Source: JAQVWU01 sp964628455
Lineage (GTDB): Bacteria > Bacillota > Clostridia > Oscillospirales > CAG-272
Direction of reading: 5' to 3'
Assembly (NCBI GenBank): GCA_964628455.1
Contig: CAZVPD010000002.1
Location: forward strand, 32,975 to 96,974
DNA: 64,000 bases
The notes under the pieces were generated by a model. It worked only from the letters and a program-made list of their open reading frames with translations, was not told the DNA's origin and did not search any database. A program made the position numbers and the translations under genes. Shown here piece by piece: positions 8,687 to 16,836 of this stretch (the stretch's first letter is position 1; each line of letters opens with the position of its first letter).

Positions 8687-9040
8687 ATGTTGATGATTTT
8701 CAAGAAGTCGAAGCTTTATATCGGCATTACGCTTGTCATTCAGGCGATATCTTTCGTTTCTCTTTTTTTCATGCTGTATTCGAAAAAACGCAGCTTTGCG
8801 AATGCTTTTCTGATACTGGGAATCATCGGCGGTGCCGTGGGCGCTTATCTTCTTTATATGCAGAAAACAGAAGATGACCTTGAATTTGAAGATGATTTCG
8901 GTGAATTTCTCAGGCGGAAATATGATGCCAACGAATGTTTCGAAGATGCCGACTTTGATACGGTTGACAAGCCGGAAGATGATTTCGGTGAAATCGTCAT
9001 ACCTGTCGATGATTCCGTAGACGAAACGGAATTCAGCTGA
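8687..9040 (+). CDS. Small membrane protein with acidic C-terminal tail, unknown function
   Basis: A 117-residue protein I do not recognise. Two hydrophobic segments (about residues 10-29 and 40-60) are separated by a basic SKKRS turn, which suggests a hairpin in the membrane. The C-terminal half is strongly acidic, with many Asp and Glu residues and two near-repeats of E-D-D-F-G-E. An AAAGGA site lies nine bases before the ATG at 8687. It follows prfB by 27 bases and ends before a hairpin, so it is probably the last gene of the pyk-prfB unit. The function cannot be inferred. Confidence 0.75.
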   Translation: MLMIFKKSKLYIGITLVIQAISFVSLFFMLYSKKRSFANAFLILGIIGGAVGAYLLYMQKTEDDLEFEDDFGEFLRRKYDANECFEDADFDTVDKPEDDFGEIVIPVDDSVDETEFS

Positions 9041-9048
9041 AATTAAAT

Positions 9049-9075
9049 CGCCGTATCTGATTGATGCGGCGTTTT
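9049..9075 (+). terminator. Candidate terminator before the EET operon
   Basis: An 8-bp CGCCGTAT/ATGCGGCG stem (one wobble pair) with a 7-nt loop is followed by TTTT. It begins eight bases after the stop of the small membrane protein and 22 bases before the next -35 box. Confidence 0.6.
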
Positions 9076-9096
9076 ACGTAAAAAGAAAAAATAATA

Positions 9097-9125
9097 TTGA
9101 CAGATATCGATTTATATATTATAAT
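9097..9125 (+). promoter_or_regulatory. Consensus sigma-A promoter for the EET operon
   Basis: A perfect TTGACA (9097-9102), 17-base spacer and perfect TATAAT (9120-9125) lie 82 bases upstream of the ndh2 start. Transcription would begin near 9132, leaving a 5' leader of about 75 bases with no obvious riboswitch. Confidence 0.85.
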
Positions 9126-9207
9126 TTATTAATGATTTTATTGATCGCGGAAAATATCTTAATATATTACGTTTATTGCTTCTTGTAAATGTAAAAAGAG
9201 GAATATT

Positions 9208-11169
9208 ATGCAGAAAAACATTGTGGTTATCGGCGCGGGGTATGCCGGTGTATTGACGGCAAAAAAGCTGGCGGGTAAATTAAAAAAGAATTCGGATGTA
9301 AACATAACGATTATTGACAAAAATCCTTTTCATACCATGCTGACCGAACTGCATGAAGTCGCTGCTAACCGGGTTGATGAAGACAGCGTTAAACTCAGTC
9401 TTAAAAAAATATTTGCCGGCAGAAATGTCGGTGTTAAGCTCGATACGGTCGTTTCCGTGGATTTTATCGGTAAGACAGTTATCGGCACCTGCGATAAATA
9501 CGCTTATGATATTCTGGTCATGGCTGCCGGTTCACGGCCTACTTTTTTCGGTGTTCCGGGTGCGGATGAATACTCCTTTAAATTGTGGTCCTATGAAGAT
9601 GCGGTCCTTTTAAAAAACCATATACAGAATTGTTTCAGAAAAGCCGCGGTGGAAACGGATATCGGCGCTAAAAAGAAGCTCCTTAGTTTTTTTGTGGTGG
9701 GAGCGGGATTTACCGGTACGGAGATGGCGGGGGAGCTGGCTGAATACGTTCCTATATTATGCGAAAGTTTCGAGATCGACCGGTCGATGGTACAAATCCG
9801 TTGTATCGATATCCTTCAGCGTGTGGTTCCCGCGCTTACGGAAAAACTTTCTGCAAAAGTCGAAAAAAGACTGAAAAAAACAGGGGTGGAATTATCCCTT
9901 AATACCGGCGTCGTCCGGATAGACAAAGATTATATCGAATTAAAAACGAATGATGTCACAACAAAAATGGAGTGCGGCACGGTCATCTGGGCGGCAGGGA
10001 TCGAGAGCGCGCAAATCACCTGTCAGGCTTCCCTGGAGTTGCCGTCATCCAGAAGAAACAGACTTGATACCGATCAGTATCTGCGTTCGACAGGTGACAG
10101 CAGCGTTTTTGTAGTCGGTGATAATTTATGTTATACTCCGGAGGGTGAGAAAAATCCCGTTCCCCAGCTGGTTGAAAACTGCGAACAAAGTGCTGCCGTG
10201 GCTGCACACAACATCGCATGCGTTATAAGCGATAAAACAGATTGCATGAAAGCATACAAACCGAGTTTTCACGGTGTTATGGTAAGTGTCGGAGGACGAT
10301 ACGGAACCGCTTTGGTCGGTATGCCGAATAAAATGTTCAGTCTGCCTTCGTTTTTAGCGATGTTCGTGAAGCATTTTATAAATATTATTTACTATATACA
10401 GGTACTCGGCTGGAATAAAACATTCAGCTATCTGAGGCACGAGTTTTTCACGATCAGACACAACCGCAGTTTTGTAGGCGGTCATCTTTCAAATAAAACG
10501 CCCAGTTTTCTGCTGATTTTCTTAAGGCTGTGGCTCGGAGCGGTCTGGCTTTTTGAAGGCGTTGTTAAGGTCGCTCAGGGATGGTTTACATCGCCGATGC
10601 TTACGGGTTTCTTCGGAGGATCAAACGATTATTACAATTCGATTATAAACGGGGTGACAGCTGCCGCAGACGCGTCAAGCTCCGCTACTCCCGCTGCCGA
10701 AAGCGCGGTGACCTCGGTCGTTAAAGCGTTGATCAACTTTGATTTTCTGGGTTTAATTCGTTTTATACTGGTCGGCCCGAATGATATTGCCGTTGCAAAA
10801 ATCGGAGATTTCGCATTTAAACTGGATATTCCCCTTATGAACTGGTTTATCAGTGAAATTATACTGCCTAATAATATTATTCAGCTGGCGATGCAGATCT
10901 TTATTGTTGCAGCTGAAATTCTGATCGGCCTTTCCCTGATCGGCGGATTATTCACAACTCCGTCCGCTGCTTTGTCGCTTGTCCTGCAGGTGATGTTTGT
11001 TTGTACTACCGGTCTTTATCTGAATTCATTCTGGATGATTTTCGCCGCTGTTGCCCTTCTGATCGCTTCGGGCAGAATCCTCGGTCTCGATTATTATGTG
11101 ATGCCTTATCTGAAAAAACAGTGGAAAAAAATACCGTTTGTAAAGAAGCTATATATCTACAATGATTAA
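9208..11169 (+). CDS. ndh2: Type II NADH dehydrogenase with C-terminal DoxX-like membrane domain (Ndh2 of EET)
   Basis: A 653-residue flavoprotein quinone reductase. The N-terminal Rossmann fold reads VVIGAGYAGVLTAKKLA (FAD). A second GxGxxG segment, FVVGAGFTGTEMAGELAEY near residue 170, binds NADH. The FAD-closing motif SVFVVGDN is near residue 307. From about residue 430 the protein continues into a membrane domain with several hydrophobic segments (including FLLIFLRLWLGAVWLFEGVV) resembling DoxX. That extension distinguishes the EET-type Ndh2 from ordinary NDH-2 enzymes of about 400 residues. It would pass electrons from NADH to demethylmenaquinone in the membrane. It is the first gene of the EET operon, with a GAGG ribosome-binding site, and overlaps dmkB by eight bases. 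Confidence 0.9.
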   Translation: MQKNIVVIGAGYAGVLTAKKLAGKLKKNSDVNITIIDKNPFHTMLTELHEVAANRVDEDSVKLSLKKIFAGRNVGVKLDTVVSVDFIGKTVIGTCDKYAYDILVMAAGSRPTFFGVPGADEYSFKLWSYEDAVLLKNHIQNCFRKAAVETDIGAKKKLLSFFVVGAGFTGTEMAGELAEYVPILCESFEIDRSMVQIRCIDILQRVVPALTEKLSAKVEKRLKKTGVELSLNTGVVRIDKDYIELKTNDVTTKMECGTVIWAAGIESAQITCQASLELPSSRRNRLDTDQYLRSTGDSSVFVVGDNLCYTPEGEKNPVPQLVENCEQSAAVAAHNIACVISDKTDCMKAYKPSFHGVMVSVGGRYGTALVGMPNKMFSLPSFLAMFVKHFINIIYYIQVLGWNKTFSYLRHEFFTIRHNRSFVGGHLSNKTPSFLLIFLRLWLGAVWLFEGVVKVAQGWFTSPMLTGFFGGSNDYYNSIINGVTAAADASSSATPAAESAVTSVVKALINFDFLGLIRFILVGPNDIAVAKIGDFAFKLDIPLMNWFISEIILPNNIIQLAMQIFIVAAEILIGLSLIGGLFTTPSAALSLVLQVMFVCTTGLYLNSFWMIFAAVALLIASGRILGLDYYVMPYLKKQWKKIPFVKKLYIYND

Positions 11170-12172
11170 TGAAAAAACAGCGTATGAAAATTCCGGTCGT
11201 TTTCTGACGTTTGAAGAGGCTAAAATCCGGGTTGAATCCGAACTGACGGGAATACTTCTGTCGGCGCCGGATATTATCAGAATTTATACGGAGCATCTGA
11301 CATTATCGAGAGGTAAATCCATACGCGCGGCGTCCTGTCTTGCCTGCGCGGAAAACAACGGGAAAGAAATTCATTCTGATGCGGTCAAGATCGCAGCCGC
11401 AATAGAATTGCTTCATCTTGCCTCTCTGGTTCATGACGATGTCATCGACAATGCGGCAACGCGCAGAGGAATCATAACCCTGCAGAAAAAATTCGGTAAA
11501 AGGACGGCTGTGATTTGCGGAGATTACCTTCTTAGTCTTTGTTTAAAAATCGCCGGTTCTGTTTCCCGCGGAAAAGAGTTTGATAAAATCGATTTTCCGG
11601 ATTATATAAGCCGGATATGTATCGGAGAACTGCAGCAGACTGTAAACAACCGGAACTATGATTTATCTTTTTATAATTATTTAAAAATCATATCCGGCAA
11701 AACGGCTTCTTTGTTTGAGGCAAGCTGCAGATCCGGCGCAGAAATATGCGATGATGTCCATAAAGATGAGATACGGCTTTACGCACAATTTGGTCGTTAT
11801 ATCGGACTGATATTTCAGCTGACCGACGATTGTATCGATTATAGATCGACCGGCAGACTGGCAAAAAAACCCGTCCTCTCGGATTATAAACAGGGTGTGG
11901 TTACATTGCCTCTCATTTATACATTCGAAAAAAATAAAGAAATAAAAAACAAAGCGAAAACCGGCAAAGCATCCGTATCGGATATCAGTCTGGCGGTAAA
12001 TAATGCGGAAGGAATTGCTTTTACCCGCATGATTTCAAAAAAGTATTACGATAAAGCGCTGTCTGTACTAAACCGCATCAGTGCGGGTTCCGAAAAAAAG
12101 GAGAAGTTGTATGCCTTATTGGACAGGGCATATAATTCGGAGATCCTTGGGCAGAATAATTCCGGGAGGTAA
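11162..12172 (+). CDS. dmkB: Polyprenyl diphosphate synthase (DmkB-like) of the EET operon
   Basis: A 336-residue trans-isoprenyl synthase. The first aspartate-rich region reads LVHDDVIDNAATRRG near residue 95 and the second QLTDDCIDY near residue 220, both required to bind Mg-diphosphate. The conserved GKSIRAASCLAC matches the GKRxRP region in degenerate form. The enzyme builds the prenyl tail that the following gene attaches to the quinone ring. In the Listeria EET locus this pair makes a dedicated demethylmenaquinone pool. The start overlaps the end of ndh2, so translation is probably coupled; no strong ribosome-binding site is visible. Confidence 0.88.
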   Translation: MINEKTAYENSGRFLTFEEAKIRVESELTGILLSAPDIIRIYTEHLTLSRGKSIRAASCLACAENNGKEIHSDAVKIAAAIELLHLASLVHDDVIDNAATRRGIITLQKKFGKRTAVICGDYLLSLCLKIAGSVSRGKEFDKIDFPDYISRICIGELQQTVNNRNYDLSFYNYLKIISGKTASLFEASCRSGAEICDDVHKDEIRLYAQFGRYIGLIFQLTDDCIDYRSTGRLAKKPVLSDYKQGVVTLPLIYTFEKNKEIKNKAKTGKASVSDISLAVNNAEGIAFTRMISKKYYDKALSVLNRISAGSEKKEKLYALLDRAYNSEILGQNNSGR

Positions 12173-12174
12173 TC

Positions 12175-13080
12175 TTGTTCAAACGCTATTTAAGCTATAT
12201 CGAGGTATCAACCAAGATTACCAGCCTTTATGCTTTTTTAATGACGGTTTCATACTTGTTTTCGATCGGTCAGAAACCTGATCTCTTTAAATCTCTTGTG
12301 TTTTTTTTGTCGATGCTTCTTTTCGATATGACCGCGACGGCGATAAACAATTACGAAGATACAAAAAACAACCGTCAGGAACTGCAGTTCAATCGTAAAA
12401 CGGCCTTGAAGATCATTATTATTCAGCTTGCAGTCAGTTCGGGGCTTGGAATTTATCTTGCTTTAATAACCGATGCTGTCGTTCTGCTTCTCGGCATGCT
12501 GTGTTTCTTATTCGGAATCATCTATTCTTTTGGTCCCGTATCCATTTCCAGATTACCGCTCGGAGAATTCTTTTCCGGCTTGTTTTACGGATTGATGATC
12601 CCTTTCATACTATTGTATATCAATATGCCCGAAGGTACATATCTGACTTATTCCGCAGATACGGTATCTGTTGATTTCTCTTTTAAAATAATACCTATCA
12701 TACAAGTATTACTGCTTTCGATTGTTCCGTTTTGTGCGACGGCCGGCATCATGCTGGCAAATAATATATGTGATCTGCAGAAAGACACTGCCGTTAAAAG
12801 ATTTACCCTGCCGTATTATATCGGGACAAAAGCATCGTTGTATTTGTTCGCCGGTTTATATTATCTTATATATCTTGCGCTTATAATAATGGTTATCTTC
12901 GGCATGCTGCCGCCGATATGCCTGATTTCGCTTTTTACTTTTATCCCGATACAGAAAAACATTGCAAAATTTCATGGCAAACAGGAAAAAGCGGTTACGT
13001 TTGTGCTTTCGGTCAAAAATTACCTGATAATTATGACTTCTGTTACCGTTTTAATTTTTATAAGCGGATTATTCACATGA
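12175..13080 (+). CDS. dmkA: UbiA-family prenyltransferase (DmkA, MenA-like) of the EET operon
   Basis: A 301-residue integral membrane prenyltransferase with about eight hydrophobic segments. The two Mg-diphosphate binding motifs are visible: AINNYEDTKNNRQE near residue 60 and NNICDLQKDTAVKR near residue 200, matching N-x-x-x-D-x-x-x-D and D-x-x-x-D. The family member MenA prenylates 1,4-dihydroxy-2-naphthoate to demethylmenaquinone. The start is TTG at 12175, supported by GGGAGG ending six bases upstream. It lies two bases after dmkB. No methyltransferase (MenG) follows, consistent with a demethylmenaquinone product. Confidence 0.88.
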   Translation: MFKRYLSYIEVSTKITSLYAFLMTVSYLFSIGQKPDLFKSLVFFLSMLLFDMTATAINNYEDTKNNRQELQFNRKTALKIIIIQLAVSSGLGIYLALITDAVVLLLGMLCFLFGIIYSFGPVSISRLPLGEFFSGLFYGLMIPFILLYINMPEGTYLTYSADTVSVDFSFKIIPIIQVLLLSIVPFCATAGIMLANNICDLQKDTAVKRFTLPYYIGTKASLYLFAGLYYLIYLALIIMVIFGMLPPICLISLFTFIPIQKNIAKFHGKQEKAVTFVLSVKNYLIIMTSVTVLIFISGLFT

Positions 13081-13475
13081 AATTCGTAAAAAAAACGGAT
13101 ATTATAGTTTTATCCGCGATCATACTATTCTGTTTTATTTTGTGGGGGACATACAGACTCCTTTATTCAAAAGCTCCTGCGACGGCGGAGATTTATTACG
13201 GCTCCGAACGGATTGAAACCATCTCACTGACAGAGGGAACAGACAGAATTTTTTCCGTACCGCAGAATGAAAATGTCGTCTTTCACCTGTTTTCCGACGG
13301 AAGCATTTGCTTTGAAGCATCCGACTGCCGGGATAAAATATGTGTCCGTTCGGGAAAACTGCGTATGGTCGGCGAGACCGCCGTATGTCTTCCCAACAAA
13401 TTAATATTAAAAATTGTGCGGAATGATAAAAGGGTATCCGGAGATATGGATATGGTCATAGGCGCGGGAAGGTAA
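13077..13475 (+). CDS. eetA: NusG domain II-containing membrane protein (EetA)
   Basis: A 132-residue protein with one N-terminal membrane anchor (about residues 9-28) and an extracytoplasmic domain. The motif DCRDKICVRSGKLRMVGETA followed by CLPNKLILKI is characteristic of NusG domain II (DUF1312) proteins and includes three cysteines. In the Listeria EET locus the equivalent protein EetA is needed for electron transfer, although its biochemical role is not settled. The start ATG overlaps the dmkA stop (ATGA at 13077-13080). A longer open frame from 12918 lies inside dmkA and is rejected. EetB follows after four bases. Confidence 0.85.
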   Translation: MKFVKKTDIIVLSAIILFCFILWGTYRLLYSKAPATAEIYYGSERIETISLTEGTDRIFSVPQNENVVFHLFSDGSICFEASDCRDKICVRSGKLRMVGETAVCLPNKLILKIVRNDKRVSGDMDMVIGAGR

Positions 13476-13479
13476 TGCA

Positions 13480-14034
13480 GTGGGCAAATATTATGCGCAC
13501 AATATCACGCAGAATTCATTTAAAACCAGAGAAATCGTATTGACCGGTATCTTGTTTGCAGTCGCGATCGTTCTTTCATTTGTGGAAAACTCACTGCAGC
13601 TTCCGTTTATCGCTCCCGGAGTTAAATTCGGTCTGTCTAATATCGTCGTTATGTATTCATTGTTTTTTCTGGGTAAAAGCAGAGCATTTTTACTTGCACT
13701 TCTGAAAGCTCTGTTTGTATTCGCCACCAGAGGAGCTGTTTCGGGAATTCTGAGTCTATGCGGAGGGGTGCTTTCGATAGGGATCATGTCCCTGCTGCTG
13801 ATTGTTTTTAAAGACAGGATTTCTTATCTTCTTTTGAGTGTGACCGGTTCTGTTTTTCATAATTTGGGACAGCTGACCGCCGTATCGATTATTTATACAA
13901 ACATATTGATATGGTTATACCTTCCCATATTGCTGATAACGGGGATTATAGCCGGAATTATTACGTCGACTCTTTTAAAAGTTAGCTTGACAGCCTTCAA
14001 TAAGCTGTTTGAGATAAAAAAAATAAATTTATAG
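13480..14034 (+). CDS. eetB: Gx transporter family membrane protein (EetB)
   Basis: A 184-residue membrane protein with five to six hydrophobic segments, related to ECF-type substrate-binding proteins and often annotated as heptaprenyl diphosphate synthase component I. The conserved PGVKFGLSNIVVMYSLFFLG lies near residues 46-65, and a GAVSGILSLCGG segment follows. In the EET locus EetB acts with EetA in the membrane step, by a mechanism not yet known. The start is GTG at 13480 with an AAGG site seven bases upstream. It is tightly packed between eetA and pplA. Confidence 0.85.
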   Translation: MGKYYAHNITQNSFKTREIVLTGILFAVAIVLSFVENSLQLPFIAPGVKFGLSNIVVMYSLFFLGKSRAFLLALLKALFVFATRGAVSGILSLCGGVLSIGIMSLLLIVFKDRISYLLLSVTGSVFHNLGQLTAVSIIYTNILIWLYLPILLITGIIAGIITSTLLKVSLTAFNKLFEIKKINL

Positions 14035-14053
14035 GAGAAATGTATGAAAATTA

Positions 14054-15091
14054 TTGTCGCTTCTTTTGGTTGTGATTTTTGCCGTATCTGCTCTTGCGGG
14101 ATGCGGCGGTTCTGCGGATTCTGTTAAAACAGGGCTTGCGGTCGTCAGTTCGATATCAAAATCCAAAGACGTCGCAGACGGAGTCGGTCTTGCAGAGATG
14201 GATACGATGGTTTATGCCGTTACAGTTGATAACGCAGGGAAAATCGTTAAATGCGTGATCGATTCAGTTCAGACAAAAGTAAACTTTGATGATACCGGAA
14301 AAATCACGACTCCGCTTGATACGGTTGTTCAGACAAAGAACGAACTCGGTGACGGATACGGCATGAGATCCTCTTCTGCTATCGGAAAAGAATGGAACGA
14401 ACAGGCATCCAGCTTTGCCGCTTATGTTGCAGGCAAAACGGCAGGCGAAATAGCCGGTATCGCCGTGGATGCGGAATCATATCCCACGGGTGCCGACCTT
14501 ACCTCGTCGGTTACGGTTCATGTAGGCGATTTTATTACGGGCATACAAAAAGCAATGGAAAATGCAAAAGATATCGGATCCGGCAAAGAAGACAAACTGG
14601 GACTCGGTGTTTATACCACCATTGACAGATCCGCCGATGCAGGCGAAGAACCCGGCCTGGCACAGGCATATTCATTTTATGCCGTGACGACCACAAACGC
14701 AGACGGGCTCATAACCGGCTGTATTTTAGACGGTTCTCAGACGAATGTGAACTTTGACACAAGCGGAAAGATCACAACCGATTTAAACACCGCATTTAAA
14801 ACAAAGAACGAACTCGGAAATGATTACGGCATGAAAGCGCAGTCCGGTATCGGTAAAGAGTGGTTTGAGTGGCTGATGCTTCAAGAGATTCCGTTTNNNN
14901 NNNNNNAAGAGTGGTTTGAACAGGCTCAGGCGTTCGCGGATTATGCTGTTGGAAAGACTGCTGCGGATATTGCAGGTTTAGCTGTCGATGATACAAAACA
15001 TCCTACAGGAGCCGATCTGACTTCTTCCGTTACCGTTTCTGTCGGAGGATTCCAGGAAACAATCAATAAGGCACTTGCCGGAGCAAAATAA
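14054..15091 (+). CDS. pplA: FMN-binding lipoprotein with two FMN_bind domains (PplA), apparent frameshift and assembly gap
   Basis: A surface lipoprotein that would carry covalently bound FMN and act as the terminal EET reductase. Counting from the TTG at 14054, the lipobox is LAGC with Cys17. Two repeats follow (about residues 40-165 and 185-345). Each ends in PTGADLTSSVTV, where Thr154 and Thr327 are the likely flavinylation sites, approximating D-x-x-S-G-A-T. Two defects are visible. The well-placed AGGAG and ATG at 14044 are out of frame with the signal peptide by one base, within an A run. A 10-N gap at 14897-14906 interrupts repeat 2, and EWFE is duplicated on either side. Both look like assembly or sequencing errors, since the rest of the frame is intact. 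Confidence 0.82.
   Translation: MSLLLVVIFAVSALAGCGGSADSVKTGLAVVSSISKSKDVADGVGLAEMDTMVYAVTVDNAGKIVKCVIDSVQTKVNFDDTGKITTPLDTVVQTKNELGDGYGMRSSSAIGKEWNEQASSFAAYVAGKTAGEIAGIAVDAESYPTGADLTSSVTVHVGDFITGIQKAMENAKDIGSGKEDKLGLGVYTTIDRSADAGEEPGLAQAYSFYAVTTTNADGLITGCILDGSQTNVNFDTSGKITTDLNTAFKTKNELGNDYGMKAQSGIGKEWFEWLMLQEIPFXXXXEWFEQAQAFADYAVGKTAADIAGLAVDDTKHPTGADLTSSVTVSVGGFQETINKALAGAK
14897..14906. other. Assembly gap (10 N) inside pplA
   Basis: Ten N residues. The residues just before (W-L-M-L-Q-E-I-P-F) do not fit the repeat, and AAGAGTGGTTTGA occurs on both sides of the gap. By comparison with repeat 1 the true protein should run G-K-E-W-F-E-Q-A directly, so the flank plus gap is probably a joining artefact. 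Confidence 0.9.
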
Positions 15092-15118
15092 ATCTTACCG
15101 GAATCTGAAGTGAACAGC

Positions 15119-16165
15119 ATGAGGAAACTCCTTTTAATGACGACTGTTCTGTCTTTTATAATCCTGTTCTCTTCGTGCGAAAAAAAAGAACGCTATGAAG
15201 CCGAGTTTCTGAATGCTTTCGATACCGTAACGCAGATCGTTTCATATATGGATGATGAAAAGGAATTTGAAAAATTTTCCGAATTGATCTATAACGATCT
15301 GTTTGAATATCATCGTTTGTTTGATATCTATAATGATTATAAAGACCTTAATAATATCAAAACGATCAATGATAACGCAGGGATCAGACCCGTAAAAGTC
15401 GACCGGAAAATTATCGATCTCATTATTTTTTCAAAAGATGCGTATGCCTCGACAAATGCAAAGTGTAATATCGCATTGGGTTCCGTGCTTGAAATCTGGC
15501 ATAATTACCGTGAAGCGGGGATAGATGATATAGAAAATGCTTCGCTTCCGCCCATGAGCATGCTTGAGTCGGCTATGCTGCACACGGATATAAACGATGT
15601 TATTATCGATGCTGAAGCTTCAACCGTCTACCTTGCGGACCCGGAAATGAGTATCGACGTCGGAGCCGTGGCGAAGGGTTATGCTGTCGAACAGGTATGT
15701 AAAAGAGCCGAAGAACTGGGATACACATCGGTTTTGATCGGTGTCGGAGGGAATATCAGGGCAATCGGCGATAAAGACGGTGAAGGAATGCCCTGGAATG
15801 TCGGAATACAAAATCCCGATACGCAAAACTCCGAACCGACTCTGATCATGGTGGATATTATCGGCAAATCCGTGGTCACCAGCGGAAATTACGAAAGATA
15901 TTACATGGTGGATGGTATAAAATACCATCATATTATAGACCCCGAAACACTCATGCCGGCAGAATATTTCGAATCGATAACGATCATCACAAGTGATTCC
16001 GGGCTCGCAGACGAACTCTCCACGGCGGTTTACTGCATGCCGTATGAACAGGGGCTTGCCCTCATCGACTCGCTTCCCGATACGGAAGCATTCTGGGTCT
16101 TTACGGACGGGACCATCAAATACAGCGCCGGATTCGAATCGTATATAAGTTCTGAATCCCCGTAA
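15119..16165 (+). CDS. fmnB: ApbE-family FMN transferase lipoprotein (FmnB)
   Basis: A protein of about 348 residues with a lipoprotein signal ending in LFSSC. ApbE motifs are present in order: ALGSVLEIWHNY, SIDVGAVAKGYAVEQV, VLIGVGGNIRAIGD, GKSVVTSGNYERYY, HHIIDPETLMPAEY, and a C-terminal DELSTAVYCM that holds a Mg ligand. ApbE enzymes use FAD to attach FMN to a threonine of FMN_bind domains, so the adjacent PplA is the obvious substrate. I start at the ATG at 15119; a GTG at 15110 in the same frame is an alternative. It is the last gene of the operon and is followed by a strong terminator. Confidence 0.92.
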   Translation: MRKLLLMTTVLSFIILFSSCEKKERYEAEFLNAFDTVTQIVSYMDDEKEFEKFSELIYNDLFEYHRLFDIYNDYKDLNNIKTINDNAGIRPVKVDRKIIDLIIFSKDAYASTNAKCNIALGSVLEIWHNYREAGIDDIENASLPPMSMLESAMLHTDINDVIIDAEASTVYLADPEMSIDVGAVAKGYAVEQVCKRAEELGYTSVLIGVGGNIRAIGDKDGEGMPWNVGIQNPDTQNSEPTLIMVDIIGKSVVTSGNYERYYMVDGIKYHHIIDPETLMPAEYFESITIITSDSGLADELSTAVYCMPYEQGLALIDSLPDTEAFWVFTDGTIKYSAGFESYISSESP

Positions 16166-16166
16166 G

Positions 16167-16217
16167 AAAGCTTCGGCAGTGCGGATACAAACGCACTGCC
16201 GAAGCTTTTATTTTTTT
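16167..16217. terminator. Bidirectional terminator between fmnB and gerW
   Basis: A perfect 17-bp stem (arms 16167-16183 and 16192-16208) with an 8-nt loop is followed by TTATTTTTTT on the plus strand. On the minus strand the arm is followed by a weaker T tract. It separates the convergent fmnB and gerW transcripts. Confidence 0.92.
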
Positions 16218-16299
16218 GCGGGAAGAAATTTGTTTTTATAAATCGGATGAATTGTGTGCATGATCATATTGCCGCGAACGGACAAGTTTGCGACGCAGA

Positions 16300-16812
16300 T
16301 TATTCGGCTTTATTCGAACCGGTTTTATTTTCGTCGTCATCACCGAATATATCTTCTTCGCTTTCTTTTTCCCGTTTGAAAACAGATTTGATTTTTTGTA
16401 TGATCTCCGGCGATTTTTCGAAAATCGAGGTTATTGAATCGACAATATTGTTTTGTTTGTTTTCGGTTCCGCTTATATTCAGAAATTCCACATTGCCTTC
16501 AGGATGAATGACCAGAAAACCTATCGGAGAGATGGTGATACCGGTTCCGCCGCCGCCCCCGAAATTTTTCTGTCTGCTGCTTTTTTGTTTTTCACTTTCA
16601 GCGGTATTTGCGGTTCCGTTTTTTTCTTTTGCGGGTTCTTTTCCGTTAAAATCTATGCCTCCGGACGCAAATCCGAGCGAGACTTTGGAAACCGGTATAA
16701 TGACTGTTCCGTCCGGAGTATTGATGGCATCGCCTATAATGGTATCAACGCCTGCAATCTCCCTGATATTCTCTAGAGAGCTTCTGATTATTTCGCCGAT
16801 ATTGCTTTCCAT
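16300..16812 (-). CDS. ytfJ: GerW family sporulation protein (YtfJ)
   Basis: A 170-residue protein with the GerW/YtfJ pattern: N-terminal SLENIREIAGVDTIIGDAI, then TVIIPVSKVSLGFASGG, a glycine-rich GGGGGTGITISPIGFLVI, and a charged C-terminal tail. The family is linked to spore germination in Bacillus and is widespread in spore-forming Bacillota. The ATG at 16812 is chosen because GGAGG lies six bases upstream; an open frame extends to 16827 but would include that site. It is the last gene of the lysA-scpAB-DUF2953-gerW run. Its presence supports a sporulating ancestry, not proof of sporulation. Confidence 0.9.
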   Translation of the reverse strand: MESNIGEIIRSSLENIREIAGVDTIIGDAINTPDGTVIIPVSKVSLGFASGGIDFNGKEPAKEKNGTANTAESEKQKSSRQKNFGGGGGTGITISPIGFLVIHPEGNVEFLNISGTENKQNNIVDSITSIFEKSPEIIQKIKSVFKREKESEEDIFGDDDENKTGSNKAE

Positions 16813-16836
16813 GACAAACCTCCGCAAAATATTTAT

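Noticed and set aside
9126..9207. A flavin riboswitch (RFN element) before the EET operon
   Set aside because: The leader is only about 75 bases and AT-rich, too short for an RFN element, and lacks its conserved GGxxxxGGGC segments.
14044..14110. A separate small peptide from the ATG at 14044
   Set aside because: Its frame gives a Cys-rich peptide lying over the lipoprotein signal sequence; a single-base indel in pplA is the simpler explanation.
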